Shown one piece after another: positions 40,807 to 46,683 of a stretch of 46,683 bases of DNA. This DNA comes from Clostridia bacterium (GTDB lineage: Bacteria; Bacillota; Clostridia; Christensenellales; Borkfalkiaceae). Each line of letters starts with the position of its first letter. The first letter of the stretch is position 1. A model generated the notes under the pieces. The model made no database searches. It saw only the letters and a program-made list of their open reading frames with translations, and was not told the origin of the DNA. The translations under genes were made by a program, and so were the position numbers. Location: contig JAFURP010000016.1 in NCBI GenBank assembly GCA_017471785.1, positions 1 through 46,683 on the forward strand, written 5' to 3'.

Positions 40807-41538
40807 ATGTATTATTATTTTATATCGTTCGGTCTTATTTTACTTTGTGCGATTATCGCCGGCAGCGCGAGCAGGAAGGTGCATACCACCTATCAGGCGC
40901 AAAAGGAGATAGGCACGCGCTCGCACGCGACGGGGTACGATACGGCGGTGAAGCTTTTACGGGCGAACGGGATAAAGGATATTTCCGTGGGGCGAGTAAA
41001 GGGCGAGCTGACCGACCATTACCATCCGACGAAAAAGGTGGTCAATCTTTCCGAGGGCGTGTACGGCAGCGATTCGGTTGCGGCGGTGGCCGTTGCCGCG
41101 CACGAGATCGGGCACGTCGTACAAAAACAGCGCGGCTATTTACCGTATAAGCTGCGTTCGCTGCTCGTGCCTATCACCAACCTCGGCAGTCGTTTGGCGT
41201 TGCCGCTCGTTTTGCTCGGTTTGATCCTGGACTTATTCGTAGGACTCAATCAAAATTCGAATATCGGATATTATACGGCGCTTATCGGCGTGGCGTTATA
41301 CGGGCTTTCGACGGTGTTTGCGCTCGTTACCCTGCCCGTAGAGTGGGACGCGAGCCGTCGGGCTAAGAAAATGCTTTTAGAGGAGGGGATCTTGACGGAG
41401 GACGAATTGCCGTTTGCCGAGGAGATGCTTTCCGCGGCGGGTAAGACGTATATGGCTTCCCTCTTGACCTCCCTCGTCTATTTCCTGCGGTTTGCGTTAT
41501 GGGTGTTTTTATTATTCGGCAACCGTCGCAAACGGTAA
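40807..41538 (+). CDS. Neutral zinc metallopeptidase (Zn_peptidase_2 / YugP family)
   Basis: A membrane metallopeptidase of ~243 residues: an N-terminal helix, a soluble catalytic part with HEIGH (about 99-103, in AVAAHEIGHVVQKQRGYLPYKLRS), then two or three helices around 115-175 and one at the end. VKGELTDHYHPTKKVVNLSEGVYGSDSVAAVA is typical of the YugP family, whose substrates are mostly unknown. Two in-frame starts exist: ATG 40801 (3 nt from GGAG) and ATG 40807 (9 nt); the second has better spacing. The stop codon is overlapped by a partial copy of the 3'-UTR repeat. Confidence 0.88.
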   Translation: MYYYFISFGLILLCAIIAGSASRKVHTTYQAQKEIGTRSHATGYDTAVKLLRANGIKDISVGRVKGELTDHYHPTKKVVNLSEGVYGSDSVAAVAVAAHEIGHVVQKQRGYLPYKLRSLLVPITNLGSRLALPLVLLGLILDLFVGLNQNSNIGYYTALIGVALYGLSTVFALVTLPVEWDASRRAKKMLLEEGILTEDELPFAEEMLSAAGKTYMASLLTSLVYFLRFALWVFLLFGNRRKR

Positions 41539-41625
41539 AACGAAGAATAAGCTACGCAATACGGCGTCGGGCTTGCGTTTTTTCTTGGTCACGTACGAAT
41601 GGTACGCTCCCTGCGAAAAATCCGC
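41538..41625 (+). repeat. Partial third copy of the 3'-UTR element
   Basis: Starting in the TAA stop of the zinc-peptidase gene, AACGAAGAATAAGCTACGCAATACGGCGT matches the start of the 15.5-15.8 kb elements exactly, and the next 54 nt align without gaps at ~70%. The central hairpin is kept but its sequence is replaced (CGTAC...GTACG for TTTAC...GTAAA). The distal end is missing. Confidence 0.8.
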
Positions 41626-41644
41626 AACGAGCACTAAATTCCAA

Positions 41645-41720
41645 GCTTAAGCGAAAGATAGAAGGGCTTGGCGGCGGCAACTTGCCGCTATGCGTCGCGC
41701 TTCGGCTAACGCCTCCGCTT
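41645..41720. repeat. Dispersed REP-like repeat
   Basis: 41645-41688 is the inverted counterpart of 23908-23950. Downstream, GGCTAACGCCT-x-CGCTTG is shared with 45042-45059. The 281-nt gap between the peptidase and the glucosidase holds only repeats and a terminator. Confidence 0.65.
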
Positions 41721-41774
41721 GCAATGACGTTCGTCGTATGCCTTTATAAGTATAATTGTAGGTTAAGACTCGTA

Positions 41775-41806
41775 AAAAAGACCTTTCCGATTTGGAAAGG
41801 TCTTTT
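41775..41806 (-). terminator. Intrinsic terminator of the GH3 glucosidase gene
   Basis: AAAAGACCTTTCC on the minus strand (41806-41794) pairs with GGAAAGGTCTTTT (41788-41776) around a 5-nt loop, followed by further Ts. Confidence 0.9.
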
Positions 41807-41819
41807 CGTTTCGTTTGTT

Positions 41820-43793
41820 TTAGTGGGAGCATTGTTCGTTTTCGGGGAGGGAGATTTGTATCTTGCCCGTCAAGCGGATATCCCGCGAAGAAGCGCCGAC
41901 GAGGATCTCGAAATCGCCGTTTTCCACGTACCACTTTTTCAGGGATACGCTGTAATACGCGAACGAACGGGCGTTGAGGGTCACGCTCACGCGCTTGCTT
42001 TCCCCTGCCTTGAGCGCCGTTTTCGCAAAGCCTTTCAGCTCCTTGACGGGGCGCGCGACCATCGCGAACACGTCGCGTACGTATACCTGCGAAATCTCCT
42101 TGCCGTCCACGTTCGAAATATTCTTGACGGTGAAAGAAACCTCGTAGTCCGTTTCGCTCTTTTTATCGACGGTCAAATCGGAATATTCGAAATCGGCGTA
42201 GGAAAGTCCGTGCCCGAACGGGAACAGCACCTCTTTTTCCGTTTTATCGTACCAACGGTAGCCGACGAACACGCCCTCCCGGTATCTTTCCGTGAAGCCG
42301 TCGCCGCACGCCTCGCCCGTCGGCGTGTCGGCAAGGCAAAGAGGGAAGGTTTCGGACAGCTTGCCCGAGGGACACACCTTGCCCGAAAGGATATCCGCCA
42401 CCGCTTCCTGCGAAGCTTCGCCCGTGAAGCCCGCGAACACGATCGCCTTTACCTTATCCGCCCAAGCGCTCATATCGATCGCGCTGCCGGCGAGCACCAC
42501 GACGATCACGTTCTCGTTCACCTTCGCCGTGTTCAAGATCAGATCCTCCTGCGTACGGGTCAAGCGAATGGAAGTCCTGTCGCGCGCTTCCGTTTCCGTA
42601 GACGGGCCGTTGCTTACGCAAACGACGACCGCGTCCTTGCCGTACGCGTCCTGATACGCGAACCGTATGCCGCATACGTAATAATAGGAGTCGACAACGG
42701 CTTGGCTGTCGCTCACCACCGCCTTGCCGGCGAGCCTATCCGCAAGCTCCTCTTTGAGCGAGCGCGGTTGATAATCCGTTTCCGCGAACGCGCTACCGCC
42801 GCCGCCCATAGCGGAGTACGGGCCGGTCACTAAAATATCGCCGCCTTTTAAGGGCAGGATATTATCCTCGTTTTTCAAAAGCACGATACCTGCCTGCGCG
42901 ATCTTGACCGCGTTTTGGTGGCGCTGTTCCTTCGTCGTGGTGATCACCTTTTTATCGTTTTCCGTCTTTTCCATCAGCGCCAAGATCTTTTCCACGCGCG
43001 CGTCGATCTCCGCTTCCGTCAAATAGCCCTTTTCGTAACCCTCCTTCACTTCCTCGTACGCCTTTTCTCGGTAGGGCATTTCCAAATCGAGCGTGGCTTT
43101 CGCCGTGCGCCAGCTGTTATGCACCGCTCCCCAGTCGGACACGATCAGACCGTTAAAGCCGAACTCCTCGCGCAAAATATCGTTGAGCAACCACTTGTTT
43201 TCCGACGCCCAAACGCCGTTGATAGGGTTGTACGAGCACATGACCGTCCAAGGCTGCGCCTGCAACGCGATCTCGAACGCGGGGAGGTAGATCTCGCGCA
43301 GGGTGCGTTCGTCCACTTCGCTCGATTGATAAAAACGGTCGTATTCGCGATTGTTCGCGCAAAAATGCTTGAGCGAGGTGCCGATACCCTTGCTTTGTAC
43401 CCCCTCGATATACGCCTTTGCAAGCGTGCCCGCGAGGAAAGGGTCCTCCGAGAAGTATTCGAAATTTCTACCGCACAGAGGGGTGCGCTTGACGTTTACC
43501 CCGGGAGCGAGCAATACGTCCGCGTGGTTTTCGATACAATCGTCCGCGATCGTCGCGCCGTCGAGATAGGCGATCTCGCTATCCCAAGAATTGGCGATCA
43601 CGACGATATTGGGCATCGCCGTCGCCTTTTTCGTTTCGTTCTTTTCCAAGTCGCGCATACGGAGTCCGTGGGGACCGTCGGAAAGAAAGACGTCGGGCAA
43701 TTTCCCGTTCGCCGTTTCCAGCTGCCAAGTGTTCCTGCCTGCCAAAAGCTTCATCTTTTCTTCTAACGTCAAGCTCTTGATATCGTATTTCAT
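41820..43793 (-). CDS. bglX: Glycoside hydrolase family 3 beta-glucosidase
   Basis: A 657-residue cytoplasmic GH3 enzyme (no signal peptide). N-terminal (alpha/beta)8 domain: PDVFLSDGPHGLR, GVNVKRTPLCGRNFEYFSEDP, SLKHFCANN and the catalytic nucleophile Asp 220 in GLIVSDWGAVH. The C-terminal sandwich domain follows (IVLLKNEDNILPLK, GGGGSAFAETDY) and then an Fn3-like domain (FPFGHGLSYADFEYSDL onward). It should release glucose from beta-glucosides, though related specificities are possible. The frame is open to 44114, but GGGAGG points to ATG 43793. It is divergent from an AraC regulator that probably controls it. The symbol is by family only. Confidence 0.95.
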   Translation of the reverse strand: MKYDIKSLTLEEKMKLLAGRNTWQLETANGKLPDVFLSDGPHGLRMRDLEKNETKKATAMPNIVVIANSWDSEIAYLDGATIADDCIENHADVLLAPGVNVKRTPLCGRNFEYFSEDPFLAGTLAKAYIEGVQSKGIGTSLKHFCANNREYDRFYQSSEVDERTLREIYLPAFEIALQAQPWTVMCSYNPINGVWASENKWLLNDILREEFGFNGLIVSDWGAVHNSWRTAKATLDLEMPYREKAYEEVKEGYEKGYLTEAEIDARVEKILALMEKTENDKKVITTTKEQRHQNAVKIAQAGIVLLKNEDNILPLKGGDILVTGPYSAMGGGGSAFAETDYQPRSLKEELADRLAGKAVVSDSQAVVDSYYYVCGIRFAYQDAYGKDAVVVCVSNGPSTETEARDRTSIRLTRTQEDLILNTAKVNENVIVVVLAGSAIDMSAWADKVKAIVFAGFTGEASQEAVADILSGKVCPSGKLSETFPLCLADTPTGEACGDGFTERYREGVFVGYRWYDKTEKEVLFPFGHGLSYADFEYSDLTVDKKSETDYEVSFTVKNISNVDGKEISQVYVRDVFAMVARPVKELKGFAKTALKAGESKRVSVTLNARSFAYYSVSLKKWYVENGDFEILVGASSRDIRLTGKIQISLPENEQCSH

Positions 43794-43820
43794 AAAATTT
43801 CCTCCCAATGGATTTTCTTT

Positions 43821-43829
43821 ATTATAGCA
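43821..43829 (-). promoter_or_regulatory. Extended -10 promoter of the GH3 gene
   Basis: TGCTATAAT on the minus strand (hexamer 43826-43821) lies 27 nt before ATG 43793, upstream of the GGGAGG. Confidence 0.65.
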
Positions 43830-43880
43830 AAAATTTTTTCCAAAATATACTACAAAACGGTTTAATTTACTCTCATTTTG

Positions 43881-43889
43881 TGATATAAT
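43881..43889 (+). promoter_or_regulatory. Extended -10 promoter placed for a leaderless AraC-regulator mRNA
   Basis: TGATATAAT (hexamer 43884-43889) ends 6 nt before ATG 43896, so transcription should begin at or next to the start codon. Confidence 0.65.
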
Positions 43890-43895
43890 GAAGCC

Positions 43896-44651
43896 ATGAA
43901 AAGTTTTTACGAAAAAAGCAGAGAGGATTCCAAGGCGTTGGAGGTCAGCCGCAACGGGCGGCATATTTTTCCCTCGCACTTCCACCGTAATTTGGAAATT
44001 TTCATTATGCGGAGGGGAGCGTACGATATCTCGCTCGGAGAAGAACGGTTTTCCCTGACGGACGGGACGGTGGCGGTGATCGACAGCTACGAGATACACG
44101 GCTACGACGCGCAAAAGGAGGGGGAGGTCGACGATTGCGTTTTAGTGATACCCTACGAATATTTGACGGGCTTCACCGCGCGGCGGCGGAGGATGGCGAT
44201 CGACCAGCCCGTCATTCGCGACGAGGCACTTTGCGACGCGCTTTTGAAGGTGGTGGACGAATACCTGCTCGGTCAAACAAGCGAGGAGATACGGAAAAGC
44301 GCCGTCGATCTACTCCTTTCGATACTCTCGCAAAGGATCGTTTGGAAAGAGGGAAAATCGCGCGAGGAGGGGGCGCTCGTGCGCGAAATACTCGCCTTTA
44401 TACAGGAGAATTACACGGGGGACGCCTCGCGCGGCGCGATCGCGCGCGCGCTCGGGTACACCGAAGCGCATATCTCGCGCGTGTTCCACCGCTATTTACA
44501 AAAGGGGATATCCCAATACGTGAACGAGCTTCGCCTCGCGCATATCGAGCGGAACTTGGCTCGGGGAGATCGGCGCACCGTGATCGAGCTTATCTACGAG
44601 GCTGGCTTCAAAAGTCAGCAAACCTATTACCGCGTAAAAGCGAGAAGATAA
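43896..44651 (+). CDS. AraC/XylS-family transcriptional regulator
   Basis: A 251-residue regulator. An N-terminal cupin-like sensor (HIFPSHFHRNLEIFIMRRGAYDISLGEERFSLTDGTVAVIDSYEIHGY) is followed by a C-terminal pair of helix-turn-helix motifs (ASRGAIARALGYTEAHISRVFHRYLQKGISQYVNELRLAHIERNLA ... VIELIYEAGFKSQQTYYRVKARR). The divergent position next to a GH3 glucosidase suggests it senses a sugar and activates that gene. No Shine-Dalgarno sequence precedes ATG 43896; a -10 element ends 6 nt upstream. Confidence 0.92.
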   Translation: MKSFYEKSREDSKALEVSRNGRHIFPSHFHRNLEIFIMRRGAYDISLGEERFSLTDGTVAVIDSYEIHGYDAQKEGEVDDCVLVIPYEYLTGFTARRRRMAIDQPVIRDEALCDALLKVVDEYLLGQTSEEIRKSAVDLLLSILSQRIVWKEGKSREEGALVREILAFIQENYTGDASRGAIARALGYTEAHISRVFHRYLQKGISQYVNELRLAHIERNLARGDRRTVIELIYEAGFKSQQTYYRVKARR

Positions 44652-44763
44652 ACACGAAAAAAAGAAAAGAATAGACTCGTTCGTCAAGTCTATTCTTTTC
44701 TTCCGTTTTTATAACGAATATAGGTGTAGCAACTTGTAAAAAAGATATTGTAATTATATTATA

Positions 44764-44801
44764 ACAAGTCTTATAAGACTTGTCAAGTATTTTTTGACTT
44801 G
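44764..44801. promoter_or_regulatory. 20-bp perfect palindrome and second dyad, putative XRE operators
   Basis: ACAAGTCTTATAAGACTTGT (44764-44783) is a perfect 20-bp palindrome. An overlapping imperfect dyad, TCAAGT-N7-ACTTGA (44783-44801), repeats its half-site. Both lie just upstream of the -10 of the XRE gene at 44821. Confidence 0.75.
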
Positions 44802-44808
44802 ATCGAGA

Positions 44809-44814
44809 TATAAT
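44809..44814 (+). promoter_or_regulatory. -10 element placed for a leaderless XRE mRNA
   Basis: TATAAT (44809-44814) is followed by 6 nt and then ATG 44821. No -35 is at standard distance; the palindrome occupies that region. Confidence 0.6.
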
Positions 44815-44820
44815 TTAATT

Positions 44821-45033
44821 ATGAATAAGAAAAATAAATTTGCCGAAAGGTTAAAAGAGCTACGAAAAGAGCGGAATATGAGCCAAATGGAATTGGCGGT
44901 GGCGACGGGGATCAGTCAATCGGCGATAGCCAAGTGGGAGCTGGAAAAGACGGAGCCGACGGCTTCGGCGTTGATCGTGCTTGCCGAGTTTTTCGGGGAG
45001 AGCGCCGATTTTTTGCTTGGGTTGGCGGATTAA
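44821..45033 (+). CDS. XRE-family helix-turn-helix regulator
   Basis: A 70-residue single-domain regulator: FAERLKELRKERNMSQMELAVATGISQSAIAKWELEKTEPTASALIVLAEFFGESADFLLGLAD, the standard five-helix Cro/cI fold with no sensor domain. The upstream palindromes suggest negative autoregulation. No neighbouring target gene is evident; the next gene, glyQS, is convergent. There is no Shine-Dalgarno sequence, and the -10 ends 6 nt before the ATG. Confidence 0.9.
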   Translation: MNKKNKFAERLKELRKERNMSQMELAVATGISQSAIAKWELEKTEPTASALIVLAEFFGESADFLLGLAD

Positions 45034-45039
45034 GGAAGA

Positions 45040-45078
45040 GGCTAACGCCTACGCTTGGCTGCGCCAAACGGCAAGCTG
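45040..45078. repeat. Short dispersed repeats after the XRE gene
   Basis: GGCTAACGCCT-x-CGCTTG (45042-45059) recurs at 41701-41720, and GCCAAACGGCAAGCTG (45063-45078) recurs at 31829. Confidence 0.5.
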
Positions 45079-45117
45079 AAAGCAAGAACGATAGGAAGAA
45101 GGTCGCTGGAAGCGACG

Positions 45118-45147
45118 AAAAAAACCGCCTGCGAGAACGCAGGCGGT
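45118..45147 (-). terminator. Intrinsic terminator of glyQS
   Basis: ACCGCCTGCG (45124-45133) pairs with CGCAGGCGGT (45138-45147) around a 4-nt loop. The minus strand ends in T7. Confidence 0.95.
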
Positions 45148-45160
45148 GCTTTTATAAAGC

Positions 45161-46561
45161 TTAGAAATCGAGCTTGCTTTCGATAAAGGCGATCGCTTCG
45201 TCTACCGATACGCGGATCTGCTCCATCGTATCTCTATCGCGCACCGTTACCGTTTCGTCCTCCAGGGTTTGGAAGTCGATGGTCACGCAATAGGGCGTGC
45301 CGATCTCGTCTTGGCGGCGATAGCGCTTGCCGATAGAGCCGGTGATATCGTAGGTGGTGGAGAATTTCTTCATCATCTTCGCGTAAACCTCGTCCGCCTT
45401 TTCGGAAAGGTTCTTTTGCAGGGGCAACACCGCGCATTTATAGGGCGCGAGCGCAGGGTGGAAATGCATGACCACGCGCGTATCGTTCTTTTCCGCGTCC
45501 ACGAGCTCCTCGTCGTACGCTTCGGTGAGGAACGCGAGCACCACTCTATCCGCGCCCAAGGACGGCTCTACCACGTAGGGGATGTACCGTTCGTTGGTGA
45601 CGGGGTCGAGATAGTCGATGGGCTTGCCGCATTCTTTCGCGTGTTGGCTCAAATCGTAGTCCGTTCTATCCGCGATACCCCAAAGCTCGCCCCAGCCGAA
45701 CGCGAAGTTGTATTCGAAGTCGGTCGTCGCCTTGGAATAGAAGCAAAGCTCCTCGGGGGAATGATCGCGGAGGTGCAAATTCTCCGCCTTGATGCCGAGC
45801 GACAACAGCCAATCGCGGCAAAAATCCTTCCAATAAGCAAACCATTCGAGGTCGGTCCCCGGCTTGCAGAAAAATTCCAGCTCCATTTGCTCAAATTCGC
45901 GCGTACGGAAGGTGAAGTTCCCCGGGGTGATCTCGTTACGGAAGGATTTACCTACCTGCGCGATACCGAAGGGTACTTTCATACGCGTAGCGCGTTGTAC
46001 GTTTTGGAAGTTGACGAAGATACCTTGTGCCGTTTCGGGGCGAAGATATACGGTGTTTGCCGAATCCTCCGTAACGCCTTGGAACGTCTTGAACATCAAG
46101 TTGAATTTACGGATAGAGGTGAAATCGGAATTGCCGCACACGGGGCAAACGATCTTATGCTCGTTGATGAACGCTTCGAGCGCGTCGTTGTCCATCGCTT
46201 CCACCTTTACGTCCAAATTCTTTTTCTCGACGTAGGCTTCCACGAGGTTGTCCGCGCGGTGGCGCGCTTTACACGATTTACAGTCCATAAGGGGGTCGGA
46301 GAAGCCGCCGAGGTGTCCCGAAGCTTTCCAAGTGCGCGTGTTCATCAGGATCGCGCAGTCTACGCCCGTGTTGTACGGATTTTCCTGTACGAACTTTTTC
46401 CACCACGCCTTTTTGACGTTGTTTTTCAGCTCCACGCCCAAAGGACCGTAATCCCAAGTGTTCGCCAAGCCGCCGTAAATTTCGCTACCGGGGAAGATAA
46501 AGCCTCTCGTTTTGCAAAGGGAAACGAGTTTTTCCATAGTTACCGCTCTTTTGTCTGCCAT
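45161..46561 (-). CDS. glyQS: Glycyl-tRNA synthetase, single-chain alpha2 type
   Basis: A 466-residue class II synthetase. Motif 1 lies around [21 protein letters not shown], motif 2 is [25 protein letters not shown], and motif 3 is [13 protein letters not shown]. The C-terminal anticodon-binding domain begins at [11 protein letters not shown]. Two Cys pairs ([18 protein letters not shown]) could bind zinc. This is the homodimeric GlyRS, not the alpha2beta2 glyQ/glyS pair. ATG 46561 follows AAAGGA, with a consensus promoter and no T-box leader in the ~35-nt 5' UTR. Confidence 0.97.
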   Translation of the reverse strand: MADKRAVTMEKLVSLCKTRGFIFPGSEIYGGLANTWDYGPLGVELKNNVKKAWWKKFVQENPYNTGVDCAILMNTRTWKASGHLGGFSDPLMDCKSCKARHRADNLVEAYVEKKNLDVKVEAMDNDALEAFINEHKIVCPVCGNSDFTSIRKFNLMFKTFQGVTEDSANTVYLRPETAQGIFVNFQNVQRATRMKVPFGIAQVGKSFRNEITPGNFTFRTREFEQMELEFFCKPGTDLEWFAYWKDFCRDWLLSLGIKAENLHLRDHSPEELCFYSKATTDFEYNFAFGWGELWGIADRTDYDLSQHAKECGKPIDYLDPVTNERYIPYVVEPSLGADRVVLAFLTEAYDEELVDAEKNDTRVVMHFHPALAPYKCAVLPLQKNLSEKADEVYAKMMKKFSTTYDITGSIGKRYRRQDEIGTPYCVTIDFQTLEDETVTVRDRDTMEQIRVSVDEAIAFIESKLDF

Positions 46562-46599
46562 AATTTTATTCCTTTCGTTTTAATTTCGTTTACCCGTTT

Positions 46600-46628
46600 A
46601 TTATACGCTATTTCCCCGCGTTAGTCAA
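46600..46628 (-). promoter_or_regulatory. SigA-type promoter of glyQS
   Basis: TTGACT (46628-46623), a 17-nt spacer and TATAAT (46605-46600), 38 nt before ATG 46561. The remaining bases to 46683 show no gene. Confidence 0.85.
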
Positions 46629-46683
46629 ATCTTTCAAGGGGCGTTTTCGTAATTTTTCTTGTAAACGGCGGTTAATGGGGCGC

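Noticed and set aside
41499..42833. 444-codon plus-strand open frame opposite the GH3 gene
   Set aside because: It is antisense to the catalytic and C-terminal parts of a clear glucosidase and begins inside the zinc-peptidase gene; no motif is seen.

Overview
The window reads as chromosomal DNA of an uncultured, probably gut-derived, Gram-positive bacterium of the class Clostridia. The evidence is a spore-protease-like YyaC, a gerAA-gerAB-gerAC germination operon, Firmicutes-type YidC/Jag/YidD, a single-chain GlyQS, RqcH, and strong SigA-like promoters (TTGACA-17-TATAAT, often with an extended TGn -10). Placement in or near Christensenellales is a guess from overall style. Most of the window looks close to 50% GC by eye, but the first ~2.9 kb is visibly richer in A+T. 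I see no tRNA, rRNA, CRISPR array, transposase or phage gene.

Layout. 1-2.9 kb: a truncated reading frame, a MATE transporter fused to a cytidylate-kinase-like domain with a hairpin leader, and a very acidic zinc-ribbon protein. 3-14.3 kb: housekeeping genes (PAP2 phosphatase, fhs, glnS, a membrane protein, the tig-clpP-clpX cluster on the minus strand, rqcH). 14.35-14.8 kb: a free-standing, promoter- and terminator-bounded ~385-nt RNA with no protein-coding gene of normal size. 14.9-20.1 kb: an XRE repressor divergent from a small protein, a tandem 3'-UTR repeat, an MreB-like actin, maf, ppx and two half-size TauE/SafE transporters. 20.3-23.9 kb: a 1179-residue surface protein. 24-30.4 kb: an origin-type neighbourhood, rsmG / DnaA-box region / SLOG gene / dnaN-rpmH-rnpA-yidD-yidC-jag, but without dnaA. 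30.5-34.6 kb: queT behind a preQ1-I-type riboswitch, yyaC, a CvpA-family gene and a lipoprotein whose promoter spacer holds ten Gs. 34.6-35.1 kb: a second, denser DnaA-box cluster. 35.2-39.2 kb: the ger operon. 39.2-46.6 kb: trmN6-rsmI, a zinc peptidase, a GH3 beta-glucosidase divergent from an AraC regulator, an XRE regulator with a 20-bp perfect palindrome, and glyQS.

How the parts fit. tig, clpP and clpX form the folding/degradation cluster, and rqcH (ribosome rescue, alanine tailing) lies beside it. The dnaN-jag block couples replication, ribosome and RNase P biogenesis, and membrane insertion, as is usual at Firmicutes origins. The ger operon and yyaC imply a sporulating ancestry.

Most unusual signals: (1) the unassigned structured RNA at 14398-14780 with three Shine-Dalgarno-preceded micro-ORFs; (2) three genes whose ATG lies exactly 6 nt after a TATAAT (rsmG at 9 nt is similar), the geometry of leaderless mRNAs; (3) a ~125-nt element with terminal inverted repeats that starts at the stop codons of two unrelated genes; (4) two DnaA-box clusters 10 kb apart with no dnaA; (5) a G10 tract inside a consensus promoter; (6) a MATE leader whose hairpin arm can pair perfectly with the gene's own ribosome binding site.
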